A stretch of DNA of 64,000 nucleotides. Source: Sanyastnella coralliicola (GTDB lineage: Bacteria > Bacteroidota > Bacteroidia > Flavobacteriales_D > Sanyastnellaceae). Below the pieces are notes generated by a model that was given only the letters and a program-made list of their open reading frames with translations, had not been told where the DNA came from and searched no databases. The stretch is from contig NZ_CP132543.1 in NCBI RefSeq assembly GCF_030845195.1, positions 2,683,501-2,747,500 on the forward strand. The letters are read 5' to 3'. Positions 30,643 to 39,422 of this stretch are shown here, in pieces; the stretch's first letter is position 1, and each line of letters opens with the position of its first letter. A program made the position numbers and the translations under genes.

Positions 30643-31860
30643 ATGAAACAGTTCATTCTCTTCTTCAGCGCTGCCTTCCTCCTCACGCTCATGTCGTGTG
30701 GCCCGCAGCGATATACGTCAGCTCCAGTTTATGAAGACGACGACATCTACTTTAACCCCGGCGATGTTTACATCTCAGAGCGTGAAGCTGATGAGTACAG
30801 TGATTATGTCAATGAAGACGCTAGCGCGGAATCGGACACATCCACTGATGACCACTACGAAGAAGACTACTACGATCCGAACCGTGCCGCTGAAAATGCG
30901 CAGAACGTAACGATCAACAACTACTACGGCAATCAGTGGGGAGCAAACAATTGGCGTCCTCGATGGAACCGCTTTAATCGTCCTGGTTTAACGATCGGCT
31001 TTGCAACAGGTTGGAATACCCCAGGATATTGGAGCTTGAACTACAACTACCCATTTGCCAACAATTACTACTACGGCTACAGCGCTTTCGGCTGGTCTCC
31101 TTGGGGACCAGGATACGACCCATTCTACGATCCTTTCGCATGGAATAACCCTTGGGCGAATCCATGGAACACCGGATGGAATGGCGGCTGGAACAACGTC
31201 TGTTACGGCTGGGGTGGCGTACCGTGGTACTACAACCCAAATAGTTTCTACAACCCTTACTTTGGTTACGGTGGAGCTGGTAACCCATGGTGGGCTGGAG
31301 ATACTTGGGCAAACAATACTTCGTACACCTACGGTCCGAACAACAATTTCTGGACAACCACTACCAATGGAAGCAACTACGGCGATGGAACCTTCTACGA
31401 GTCTCCATACCGCAGAACAACACCTCAGGTAGCTGTAGAAGATCGTCCTATGAATACCAATCGTCCTGGTGATACCACACGCCCAGATGCGGCACGCGAA
31501 GACAATACGTCTACCCGACCGTCACGTCCGGCGAGCGAGTCACGCGACGATTACTACAACCCAACTCGTCCTGATCGCGATTCACAGCGAACAGAGCGTA
31601 CCAACAATTGGAACAACAACTCGAATTCAAATTCGACTCGCGATACACAGCCTACGTACCGTCCGAACACGAACAACTCACGCAACAATAGCGGGACACG
31701 TCCGAGTTCGAACAGTCGAAACAACTCGAGTACGCGAAGCAATTCTAGTCGCAGCAATTCTAACCGAAGCAGCGGTTCAAGCCGCAGCACGAATTCAAGA
31801 AGTAGCTCTGGAAGTAAATCGAAGAGCTCTTCATCACGCGGAGGACGTTCACCGAGGTAA
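30643..31860 (+). CDS. Low-complexity lipoprotein (Asn/Tyr/Trp/Gly then Ser/Asn/Arg rich)
   Basis: A 405-residue lipoprotein with signal MKQFILFFSAAFLLTLMSCG. Residues about 25-80 are acidic (YEDDDIYF, EDYYDPN), 85-260 are rich in Asn, Trp, Tyr and Gly (NNYYGNQWGANNW, WNTGWNGGWNN), and 300-405 form a Ser/Asn/Arg tail (SSRSNSNRSSGSSRSTN). I recognise no catalytic domain. Such proteins occur as surface lipoproteins in Bacteroidota. It lies 8 bp ahead of an outer-membrane transporter-like gene, so both are co-transcribed. The several overlapping frames here are shadows caused by biased composition. Confidence 0.8.
   Translation: MKQFILFFSAAFLLTLMSCGPQRYTSAPVYEDDDIYFNPGDVYISEREADEYSDYVNEDASAESDTSTDDHYEEDYYDPNRAAENAQNVTINNYYGNQWGANNWRPRWNRFNRPGLTIGFATGWNTPGYWSLNYNYPFANNYYYGYSAFGWSPWGPGYDPFYDPFAWNNPWANPWNTGWNGGWNNVCYGWGGVPWYYNPNSFYNPYFGYGGAGNPWWAGDTWANNTSYTYGPNNNFWTTTTNGSNYGDGTFYESPYRRTTPQVAVEDRPMNTNRPGDTTRPDAAREDNTSTRPSRPASESRDDYYNPTRPDRDSQRTERTNNWNNNSNSNSTRDTQPTYRPNTNNSRNNSGTRPSSNSRNNSSTRSNSSRSNSNRSSGSSRSTNSRSSSGSKSKSSSSRGGRSPR
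30820..30831 (+). other. 12-mer GCTARCGCGGAA, copy 4
   Basis: GCTAGCGCGGAA in the acidic part of the low-complexity lipoprotein gene, read in frame as Ala-Ser-Ala-Glu. Confidence 0.6.
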
Positions 31861-31868
31861 GAAAGTAT

Positions 31869-33335
31869 ATGGGTAAATTGAAGTTGATCATATGGGTAGC
31901 ATGTAGCTTCCTCGGGCTGAGTGCGCTTGCACAAAACGAAGAAGATGCGCTGCGCTACTCATTGGTAGAGCCACTCGGAACTGCGCGATTCACGGGAATG
32001 GGCGGAGCCTTCGGAGCGGTAGGAGGAGATTTCTCTTCACTATCGTGGAACCCGGCGGGTGTAGCAGTATATCGCAGAAACGACCTGAACATGTCGTTAA
32101 GCGTGAGTTCAATGACTACAGATGCGAACTACGAAAACACCTTGGTCAGCCAGACACAAAATGCATTCCACCTCCCTCAAATTGGGGTAGTTGGAGCATA
32201 TCAGAAAGACGATGCTGACTGGCGCTTCTTCAACTTCGCCATTGGATATCAGAAACTGCGCAACTTCAATCAATCGTTCACGGTCAGAGGAGATGTACAA
32301 GACAACTCGCTACTCGATGTCTTCCGTGCGCAAGCCGAAGGCACTGATTTCAACTTGTTAGCAGACGCCTTCCCTTTCACCGCTGACCTTGCATGGAATA
32401 CCTTCTTGCTCGACACCTTGAACTCCGCGAATCCGAGTAGCTACGTGACGGCGATTCCTTACGGACAAGCCACACAACAAATGCGCATGGAGACCAGCGG
32501 TCACATGGGTGAAACGGTATTGAGCTTTGGAGGGAACTTCCAAGACAAGTTCTACTTCGGAGCTACACTTGGTTTCCCGGTTGTTCGATACAACCGCGAG
32601 GTGACGTATACAGAGTCGAATCTCGATGAAGACGTTGACCTCGCTAGCTTCACTTACACAGATGAGCTAGTGACAAACGGCAACGGGATCAACATCAAAC
32701 TCGGAACCATCTACCGCGCTACAAAGTGGCTGAGACTTGGAGCTGCGTGGCATAGCCCAACAGCATTGAGCTTTAGTGATGTCTGGGACTCAGAAATGAG
32801 CTCATTCTTTAAAGATGGAGATCAGTTCACTGCCAACGCACAAGGTGGGTTTGATTACAACCTACGTACGCCAGGCAGATACATCGGTAGCGCCGCCTTC
32901 CTACTCGGACGATACGGGATCATCAGTGCAGACTACCACTACATTGATTACTCGAATGCCAAACTACGTGCATCGAACCTGATACCAGATCCTTATGATT
33001 TCAACTCGGAGAACGCGACCATCAACTCGCTTTACCGAGGTACGCATAACGTACGCATCGGTGCAGAATGGCGCGTGACTCGTCCTTTCAGACTACGTGC
33101 TGGTTATGCCATGAGCCAACATCCTTACGCAGATGTCTCTGAGAGCTATTACACGAACACCACGACCATTTCAGGCGGACTTGAGTGGCGAACGGAATCG
33201 TGGTACATCTCTGGGGCTTACCAACAGCGAACGAATACAGATGAGCTGTACTTGTATGATCCTGCGTTGGTAGATGTGACAACGATCGACCAGTCGAAAG
33301 GCGAGTTCTTGGTAACGATCGGAATCAGATATTAG
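31869..33335 (+). CDS. Outer-membrane transporter of the OmpP1/FadL/TodX type
   Basis: A 488-residue outer-membrane beta-barrel protein. The signal peptide (MGKLKLIIWVACSFLGLSALAQ) is followed by the family's N-terminal hatch region (EPLGTARFTGMGGAFGAVGG and DFSSLSWNPAGVAVYRR). It ends in beta strands with a terminal aromatic (FLVTIGIRY). Family members import hydrophobic compounds such as long-chain fatty acids or aromatics. The actual substrate is not evident. It follows the low-complexity lipoprotein gene by 8 bp. Confidence 0.88.
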   Translation: MGKLKLIIWVACSFLGLSALAQNEEDALRYSLVEPLGTARFTGMGGAFGAVGGDFSSLSWNPAGVAVYRRNDLNMSLSVSSMTTDANYENTLVSQTQNAFHLPQIGVVGAYQKDDADWRFFNFAIGYQKLRNFNQSFTVRGDVQDNSLLDVFRAQAEGTDFNLLADAFPFTADLAWNTFLLDTLNSANPSSYVTAIPYGQATQQMRMETSGHMGETVLSFGGNFQDKFYFGATLGFPVVRYNREVTYTESNLDEDVDLASFTYTDELVTNGNGINIKLGTIYRATKWLRLGAAWHSPTALSFSDVWDSEMSSFFKDGDQFTANAQGGFDYNLRTPGRYIGSAAFLLGRYGIISADYHYIDYSNAKLRASNLIPDPYDFNSENATINSLYRGTHNVRIGAEWRVTRPFRLRAGYAMSQHPYADVSESYYTNTTTISGGLEWRTESWYISGAYQQRTNTDELYLYDPALVDVTTIDQSKGEFLVTIGIRY

Positions 33336-33340
33336 GACAA

Positions 33341-33368
33341 GAAAAAAGCAGCACCTTTCGGTACTGCT
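33341..33368. terminator. Terminator between convergent genes
   Basis: AGCAGCACC-tttc-GGTACTGCT (one mismatch) has six A on the left, giving a T run on the minus strand. It mainly ends the CdsZ-like/Nif3 transcript and may also serve the plus-strand gene. Confidence 0.75.
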
Positions 33369-33394
33369 CTCTCACATTCTGGCTAACGCGAAAA

Positions 33395-34189
33395 TTACTT
33401 CGCGATCTTTTTCATTTCTTTCGCAACAAGCTTATCCATCTTCTCACGCTCTTCTTCAGCTAGCTCCATATCAACGAGGATACGTCCGCTGTGCTCATCT
33501 ACGATGATCTTCTTGCGGGCAGCAACGTCAATCTGCTTCTGTGGTGGAATTTTGATGAATGAACCTGCAGATGCTTCACGCTCGATTGGCACAACAGCCA
33601 AACCGTTCTTTGAAGCTCCACGGATACGATCGTAAGCTGTTACCAAACGCTCTTCGATTTTCTTCTTCATCGCGTCAGACTTCTGAACGAGGATTTCCTC
33701 TTCCATTTTTGTCTCTGCAATGATCTCGTCAAGCTCTGATTTCTTTGCTTCCAAGTCACCTTCGCGACCTTCGAGCTTCTCCTTCGCACCATCGATCACT
33801 TCTTGCTTATGCACTTTCTGTGCATTGTGCTCCTTGATCTTCTTCTCACAAAGCTGGATCTCCAATCCTTGGAATTCGATCTCCTTGCTCAGCGAATCGT
33901 ACTCACGGTTGTTACGTACGTTGTTCTGCTGCTCTTCGTATTTCTTGATCAGGTCTTTCGACTCTGCAATTTTGTTTCGGCGATCAGAGATCTGCTGATC
34001 GATGTCATCGATCTCCTCTTGTACTTTGGCCACGCGAGTTCTCAATCCTTCAATCTCGTCTTCGAGATCCTGAACTTCCAATGGAAGCTCACCTCGGATG
34101 ATTCTGATCTTATCGATCTTTGAGTCGATCACCTGCAGTGCATATAGTGAACGAAGCTTGTCTTCAGCGGTGGTTACCTTTTTGGCCAT
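33395..34189 (-). CDS. CdsZ-like coiled-coil protein with a cysteine-less ribbon
   Basis: A 264-residue cytoplasmic protein. Residues about 25-185 form a long coiled coil and the C-terminus has the CdsZ/zf-RING_7 type domain (FIKIPPQKQIDVAARKKI, EHSGRILVDMELAEEE). In other phyla this domain carries four zinc cysteines. Here the positions read SAGSF and VDEHSGR, without any cysteine. I believe this loss is shared by related Flavobacteriia, so the fold is probably kept without zinc. The role is uncertain, and nucleic-acid binding has been suggested for the family. It starts 3 bp after the Nif3 gene, so the two form an operon. Confidence 0.85.
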   Translation of the reverse strand: MAKKVTTAEDKLRSLYALQVIDSKIDKIRIIRGELPLEVQDLEDEIEGLRTRVAKVQEEIDDIDQQISDRRNKIAESKDLIKKYEEQQNNVRNNREYDSLSKEIEFQGLEIQLCEKKIKEHNAQKVHKQEVIDGAKEKLEGREGDLEAKKSELDEIIAETKMEEEILVQKSDAMKKKIEERLVTAYDRIRGASKNGLAVVPIEREASAGSFIKIPPQKQIDVAARKKIIVDEHSGRILVDMELAEEEREKMDKLVAKEMKKIAK

Positions 34190-34192
34190 ACC

Positions 34193-35287
34193 TTAATAAT
34201 AGTTTACCGGATTCGTGTTGATGTCGCACAAATGAACGGCAAAGGTAGGAAAATTCTCCTTGAGAACCTTCTGAATCAATTCACTTGTCCGATGCTCTGA
34301 TTCCCAGTGCCCAATGTCAGCCAAAACAAGCTGATCTTCCGCATCAAAAAACTGATGATACTTGATGTCAGAAGTGATGTATACATCTGCCTGTTTCCCT
34401 TTCGCTGCGCCGAGTAGAAAGAAGCCAGACCCTCCACATAAGGCGATACGCTGCACTTTGTCTTTAAGCACTTTGGTATGCTTGATCACAGAAATATTCA
34501 AGGCCTTCTTCGCATGATCAAAGAAGTCTTTGATATCCATAGGAGCTTCGAGCTCACCAATCATTCCAGAACCGATGTAGGGATGCTCGTTTTTCAACTG
34601 GTACCGATCGTAGGCCACCTCTTCATAGGGATGACTCATCACCATGGCAGTTAATACCGAGCGCATCTTCCACTGTTCCACAATCACTTCAATCTTCACT
34701 TCGTCTTCCACATGGCGCTTGCCTTGCTCACCAACGAAGGCATTGGTCCCCTCTCCGCCTCTGAAAGTTCCTTGACCTGGTGTGTTGAAGCTACATTCGT
34801 CGTAGTTCCCAATTTCACCAGCGCCAGCCTCAAAGAGTGCATTGCGCACCGAATCAGCGTGACTCTGTGGAGTAAATACCACAAGCTTCTCAAGCAAGTC
34901 TTTCTTTGGAGACAGTATTTGAGGGTCTTTGATTCCGAGCAATTCGCAGAAGTAAGCGTTCACTCCTGAATTTACACTATCGAGATTCGTGTGAATCGCA
35001 TAGATCGCAACATCGTGCTTGATGGCTTTCATCACCGTGCGCTGCACATAGCCCTTTCCATTGAATCGTTTGATTCCTCCAAATACAATCGGGTGGTGAG
35101 CAATGACCAGATTACATCCTCTATCAATCGCCTCATCGATCACAGATTCAATGCAATCCAGTGTCACAAGCGCTCCAGTGACTTCCATGGAATGGTCACC
35201 AACGATCAACCCTGAATTGTCATAGCTTTCTTGTAGCGAAGGCGGTGCCCATTGCTCTAATACACGAAGTAATTCTCCAAGCTTCAT
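34193..35287 (-). CDS. Nif3-like dinuclear metal centre protein (DUF34, long form)
   Basis: A 364-residue member of the Nif3/YbgI family, which forms hexameric rings with a two-metal site. Metal-binding motifs are visible: NLVIAHHPIVFGG (about residues 60-72), AIYAIHTNLDSVNSG (about 95-109), and the C-terminal ADIGHWESE (about 323-331). Residues about 135-235 form the extra PII/CutA-like domain of the long form. The function is unsettled, and GTP cyclohydrolase or metal-chaperone roles have been proposed. It is divergent from lpxK with only 30 bp between the start codons, and heads the operon with the CdsZ-like gene. Confidence 0.92.
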   Translation of the reverse strand: MKLGELLRVLEQWAPPSLQESYDNSGLIVGDHSMEVTGALVTLDCIESVIDEAIDRGCNLVIAHHPIVFGGIKRFNGKGYVQRTVMKAIKHDVAIYAIHTNLDSVNSGVNAYFCELLGIKDPQILSPKKDLLEKLVVFTPQSHADSVRNALFEAGAGEIGNYDECSFNTPGQGTFRGGEGTNAFVGEQGKRHVEDEVKIEVIVEQWKMRSVLTAMVMSHPYEEVAYDRYQLKNEHPYIGSGMIGELEAPMDIKDFFDHAKKALNISVIKHTKVLKDKVQRIALCGGSGFFLLGAAKGKQADVYITSDIKYHQFFDAEDQLVLADIGHWESEHRTSELIQKVLKENFPTFAVHLCDINTNPVNYY

Positions 35288-35292
35288 TTTCG

Positions 35293-35302
35293 TTGTACTT
35301 TG
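35293..35302 (+). promoter_or_regulatory. Promoter-like TTGTACTTTG upstream of lpxK
   Basis: TTGTACTTTG lies between the divergent Nif3 and lpxK genes, 15 bp before the lpxK ATG. It differs from TAnnTTTG at the first two bases and would imply a very short leader. Confidence 0.3.
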
Positions 35303-35317
35303 GCGCTAAAGTTACAC

Positions 35318-36343
35318 ATGAAGAAACTCCGGCGACTGCTTTTTCCATTTTCCTTCATCTATGCCCTGGTGATTTACCTACGGAATAAGCTCTTCGATGC
35401 CGGAATTCTGACCAGTGCGGCGGGTTCACTTCCCACGCTAGTGGTGGGAAACGTACATGTAGGCGGAACAGGAAAAACACCACACACGCGCTTCTTCCTC
35501 AGTCAATTAAGCGACCTCAACCCCGCGGTACTCAGCAGAGGTTACGGAAGAAGCTCCAAAGGCTTCATCGAAGTCGATCTATCCATGCCCGTCGAAAAAA
35601 CGGGAGATGAAATTCGCCTCTACAAGCGGAGTCATCCAAGAGCGAAAGCTGTGGTTTGTGAAGATCGTTTGACGGGGGTACAGCGAATTAAAGAATCAGG
35701 ACACGAAGGAATTGTCATTCTGGATGACGCCATGCAACACCGCAAGCTGATGCCGGATGCCCTTGTGGCGCTGGTGAGAGCAGACAGCTTGCACGAGTTA
35801 GACTTGTACCTGCCTGCTGGCGATTTACGTGATGGAAAATACCGACTGAAAAAAGCGGATGCCGTCATCATTACCGGATGGAACCCCGCGATGGATGATG
35901 TGGTGAAGGAATCTGAGCTCCGCGCATTATTGAGACTCGATGCCAGCACCCCGCTATTCAAATCACAAATCGCCTACGGAACGCTTTCTCCTTTGCAACA
36001 GGATTCGGTACAACAGCGTGATGATATCAAACGTATCATCCTGGTTACAGGAATTGCGCATCCTGCGGGGTTGCATACACAGATTTCTAAAGAGCACACG
36101 ATTGTTGAACACTTCCACTATCGTGATCATGCTTCTTTTGATGCGAGTGATCTAGAATCTTGGCGAACTGCACTCGCCAATCATAATGCTGACGCCATTA
36201 TTACCACCGAGAAAGACCTCGTACGAATGGAAGGCTTGAGCAATGTGGAGACCTTGCCGATTTGGTACCAACCTATGACCGTAGAGATTGAGGGTGCCGA
36301 AACGTTAACGACTCTTCTGCGAAAAAAGCTAAATAGACCCTGA
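35318..36343 (+). CDS. lpxK: Tetraacyldisaccharide 4'-kinase
   Basis: A 341-residue membrane-associated kinase that phosphorylates the lipid A precursor at the 4' position. An N-terminal membrane helix (RLLFPFSFIYALVIYLRNKL) precedes the Walker A motif VGNVHVGGTGKTPHT (about residues 42-56). Family blocks follow (PAVLSRGYGRSSKGF, GDEIRLYKR, VILDDAMQHRKL, TTEKDLVRM). The frame is open six codons upstream from a TTG, but the ATG at 35318 fits the family start. lpxH, another lipid A gene, lies 1.2 kb downstream, with a thioredoxin-like gene between them. Confidence 0.95.
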   Translation: MKKLRRLLFPFSFIYALVIYLRNKLFDAGILTSAAGSLPTLVVGNVHVGGTGKTPHTRFFLSQLSDLNPAVLSRGYGRSSKGFIEVDLSMPVEKTGDEIRLYKRSHPRAKAVVCEDRLTGVQRIKESGHEGIVILDDAMQHRKLMPDALVALVRADSLHELDLYLPAGDLRDGKYRLKKADAVIITGWNPAMDDVVKESELRALLRLDASTPLFKSQIAYGTLSPLQQDSVQQRDDIKRIILVTGIAHPAGLHTQISKEHTIVEHFHYRDHASFDASDLESWRTALANHNADAIITTEKDLVRMEGLSNVETLPIWYQPMTVEIEGAETLTTLLRKKLNRP

Positions 36344-36428
36344 GTTTGACTAAAGAATGCAAAGTCAAAAGAAACTCGTTTTACCTAATGCATGATTTTC
36401 AGGATATTTGTCATCTAAGTTCGAATCC

Positions 36429-37577
36429 ATGACTAAGAAACTTCTATATATCATTGGCGCATCTGCGCTCTTCGCGGCGTGTAGTGCCGGACCACAAACA
36501 GGAATCTCTGGGAACATCAAAGGCGCTGCCGGCGAGATGATCTACCTCGAGCGTTTTGTGAATAACCGAGCAGTAGCTACTGACTCCGCTTTGATTGCCG
36601 AAGACGGAAGTTTTTCGATCGTTCCTCAACAAGGAATGGATCTCAACTTCTACCAATTGAAAATCGATGATGAACGTCGATTGGTGTTCTTGTCAGATTC
36701 AACAGAGGCTCTTCACGTCACTGCTGATAGCGAAGACATTCGCACTACACTTCAGTTCAGTGGATCGCGCCACAGCCAATTGCTCGACGAATTCCAAGAT
36801 GCAATTCGTCCGTTAGAAATGCAGTTGATTGACTTGCGCAAGATCAGTCAAGACGCAGGCAAGAGCCAAGAAGAACGCAGTCAAGCATTCCAACAGCAAG
36901 TAGACCTTCAAAATGAGAAGCGTTCCATTGCCTTGAAGTTCATTGAAGACAATAGTACTTCACCTGCTTCACTCGCTGCATTGAATGAACTCAACCTCAA
37001 GCAAGACCTTGATAAGTACAAGAAAGTAGCCGACGACTTGAAAACAAGCTTCGGACACTCGTACTACTACAAGATGGTGACCTCTCAGATTGACAACGCT
37101 GGTAAGCAACAAGCTGCAGGTGGTCAACAGCAGGCGCCAAAGAATAGCAAATACACAACCGGAATGGATGCCCCAGACATTGCGATGTCTGATCCTGATG
37201 GAAACGTAATGAAGCTGAGCGACCTTCGTGGAAAGGTGGTCATGATTGACTTCTGGGCTTCATGGTGTGGACCTTGTCGTCGTGAGAACCCGAACGTGGT
37301 CAAAGCTTACGAAAAGTACAACCCGAAAGGATTCGAAATTTTCAGTGTATCACTTGATAAAGATGTTGAACGCTGGAAGGCGGCCATCGCACAAGACGGA
37401 CTCCTATGGCCTAATCACGTAAGTGATCTTCAAGGATGGAAAAATGCAGCTTCACAAGCCTACGGCGTGAGCAGTATTCCTCATACTATTCTAGTGGGAC
37501 GTGATGGGAAGATTGTAGCTACTCACCTTCGTGGTGCGCAACTAGAAGCGAAGTTGGCTGAGCTATTTGAAAGCTGA
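36429..37577 (+). CDS. TlpA-like thiol-disulfide lipoprotein with DUF4369 domain
   Basis: A 382-residue periplasmic lipoprotein (signal MTKKLLYIIGASALFAACSAG). Residues about 22-120 form the Bacteroidota DUF4369 domain (ISGNIKGAAGEMIYLERF), followed by a helical region and a Gln-rich linker near residue 230. A TlpA/AhpC-TSA thioredoxin fold (about 245-382) carries the active site WASWCGPCRRENP. It probably reduces or maintains thiols of exported proteins. The ATG at 36429 is chosen because the lipoprotein signal starts there. Its stop overlaps the probable start of lpxH by 11 bp. Confidence 0.92.
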   Translation: MTKKLLYIIGASALFAACSAGPQTGISGNIKGAAGEMIYLERFVNNRAVATDSALIAEDGSFSIVPQQGMDLNFYQLKIDDERRLVFLSDSTEALHVTADSEDIRTTLQFSGSRHSQLLDEFQDAIRPLEMQLIDLRKISQDAGKSQEERSQAFQQQVDLQNEKRSIALKFIEDNSTSPASLAALNELNLKQDLDKYKKVADDLKTSFGHSYYYKMVTSQIDNAGKQQAAGGQQQAPKNSKYTTGMDAPDIAMSDPDGNVMKLSDLRGKVVMIDFWASWCGPCRRENPNVVKAYEKYNPKGFEIFSVSLDKDVERWKAAIAQDGLLWPNHVSDLQGWKNAASQAYGVSSIPHTILVGRDGKIVATHLRGAQLEAKLAELFES

Positions 37578-38361
37578 TTCTCCCCCATTGAATCCAACAA
37601 TTTCTGACACCCTCTTACCAGAAGGCAAAAAGATTTATTTCGCCTCTGACTTTCATTTAGGCATTCCCAATGAAGAGGAAAGCCTGAAGCGAGAGAAGCG
37701 CATTGTGCAGTGGCTTACTGACATTGCACCAACGGCGCATGAAATCTTTCTTGTTGGAGACATCTTTGACTTTTGGTTTGAATACAAACACGCCATCCCT
37801 CGAGGATATACACGCCTCCTCGGTAAAATTGCCGAGCTCACAGATAGCGGCATCCCAGTGCATGTCTTCACTGGAAACCATGACATGTGGATGTTTGACT
37901 ACCTCCCGAAAGAACTTGGGGTGACCATATTCCGTGACCCCATTTCTCGCTCATGGAATGGGAAACGATTCTACATTGGCCATGGAGATGGCCTAGGCCC
38001 AGGTGATCACGGTTATAAATTCATCAAGAAAGTATTCCGCAACAAGCTTTGTCAATGGTTGTTCGCCCGACTTCATCCGAACTTCGGCATTGCGATGGCC
38101 AATTTCTGGTCGCGTTCTAGCCGCAAGGCAGGAGAAGAAAAAGACAAAGTCTTCCTTGGTGATGAAAACGAATGGTTGGTCATCTATTCCAACGAAATCT
38201 TGGAAACAGAAGATTACGACCACTTTGTTTTTGGCCACCGGCACTTACCACTTGAAATCAAGCTCAATAAAGGGGCGAAATACACCAATCTAGGCGATTG
38301 GATAAGTCATTACACCTACGGTGAATTTGACGGGCAGGAAATGCGTCTCCTTAAGCTTTAG
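37567..38361 (+). CDS. lpxH: UDP-2,3-diacylglucosamine diphosphatase
   Basis: A 264-residue calcineurin-like phosphoesterase that hydrolyses UDP-2,3-diacylglucosamine to lipid X in lipid A synthesis. The metal-site motifs are complete: ASDFHLG (about residues 25-31), LVGDIFDFW (about 61-69), GNHDMW (about 102-107), GHGDGLGPGDHG (about 138-149) and FGHRHLPLE (about 222-230). No ATG precedes the conserved part. TTG at 37567, overlapping the upstream stop, or TTG at 37588 are the possible starts. The 3' end overlaps the convergent GAPDH gene by 11 bp. Confidence 0.92.
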   Translation: MKADSPPLNPTISDTLLPEGKKIYFASDFHLGIPNEEESLKREKRIVQWLTDIAPTAHEIFLVGDIFDFWFEYKHAIPRGYTRLLGKIAELTDSGIPVHVFTGNHDMWMFDYLPKELGVTIFRDPISRSWNGKRFYIGHGDGLGPGDHGYKFIKKVFRNKLCQWLFARLHPNFGIAMANFWSRSSRKAGEEKDKVFLGDENEWLVIYSNEILETEDYDHFVFGHRHLPLEIKLNKGAKYTNLGDWISHYTYGEFDGQEMRLLKL

Positions 38362-39352
38362 CCAATAGCCTGATCATATCCACCATCCGGTGGCTGTATC
38401 CCATTTCATTATCGTACCATCCAACGATCTTCACCATGTTGCCAATGACGGAAGTCAAGAGTCCATCCATGATGCACGAATGGCTATTGCCGATAATGTC
38501 ACTAGACACGATCGGATCTTCGGTATACTGGAACACTCCGGGGTAACGGTCTTTCGCTGCTTTCTCGAATTGAGCATTCAACTTGGCAACAGGGATCGGG
38601 TTCTTTACGATACACGTAATATCCGTTAACGACCCATCAGGTACAGGCACGCGAATCCCACATCCTCCCATCACATCTGATAGTCCAGGGAAAATGCGCG
38701 TTAAGGCTTTCGCAGCTCCTGTAGTTGTCGGAACAATTGATTCTGCGGCTGCTCGTCCTCTGCGCAGATCTCGGTGAGGTCGATCCTGGATATGTTGATC
38801 ACCAGTGTAAGAGTGCACTGTCGTGATGTAACACGATTCAATATCGCACAGCTCATTCAGAAGCTGGATCATGGGTGCAGCGCTATTGGTTGTACAGCTC
38901 GCATTAGACACCACACGTTCCGATCCATCCAACGAGTCTTCATTTACTCCGAGGACGATGGTCTTAACACTATCATCTTCTGGCGGCGCTGAGATCACTA
39001 CCTGCTTTGCTCCGGCATCTAAATGCACTTGAGACTTCGTTGCGCTTTTGAACATCCCGGTACATTCCAAGACGATATCAACGTCTAACGCTCCCCATGG
39101 AAGGTCAGCGGGATTGGCTTTGGAAAAAAGTAAGGGAGACTGATTGCCGAAATGGAGTCTTCCTTCAGAAAGCGAAACTTCTCCGGGAAATACGCGGTGT
39201 ACGGTATCGTACTTGAACAAGTGAGCGAGAGACTCCGCGTCGTACTTATCATTGATCGCTACCAACTCGATGTCTTCGGCGTTAGCCAGAACACGAGAAG
39301 TAATCCGACCAATACGGCCATATCCATTGATGGCCACCTTGATCTTCTTCAT
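38351..39352 (-). CDS. gap: Glyceraldehyde-3-phosphate dehydrogenase, type I
   Basis: A 333-residue glycolytic enzyme. The NAD-binding start KVAINGYGRIGRI and the catalytic segment VVSNASCTTNSAAP (Cys about 152) are present, with the later VPTTTGAAKALTRIFPGL and WYDNEMGYSHRM blocks. The length is normal. A phylum-type CATCTTTG box ends only 4 bp before the ATG. If it is the promoter, the mRNA would be leaderless or nearly so. The 3' end overlaps lpxH (plus strand) by 11 bp without a terminator between them. Confidence 0.95.
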   Translation of the reverse strand: MKKIKVAINGYGRIGRITSRVLANAEDIELVAINDKYDAESLAHLFKYDTVHRVFPGEVSLSEGRLHFGNQSPLLFSKANPADLPWGALDVDIVLECTGMFKSATKSQVHLDAGAKQVVISAPPEDDSVKTIVLGVNEDSLDGSERVVSNASCTTNSAAPMIQLLNELCDIESCYITTVHSYTGDQHIQDRPHRDLRRGRAAAESIVPTTTGAAKALTRIFPGLSDVMGGCGIRVPVPDGSLTDITCIVKNPIPVAKLNAQFEKAAKDRYPGVFQYTEDPIVSSDIIGNSHSCIMDGLLTSVIGNMVKIVGWYDNEMGYSHRMVDMIRLLAKA

Positions 39353-39371
39353 GATGCAAAGATGAGGAAAG

Positions 39372-39398
39372 AAAAAAGCCGACCCTCACGGATCGGCT
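39372..39398 (-). terminator. Terminator of the T9SS BNR-protein gene
   Basis: On the minus strand AGCCGATC-cgtgag-GGTCGGCT is followed by six T, 25 bp after the stop codon. Confidence 0.88.
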
Positions 39399-39422
39399 CT
39401 TTCTTATTCTATTCGGATAATT

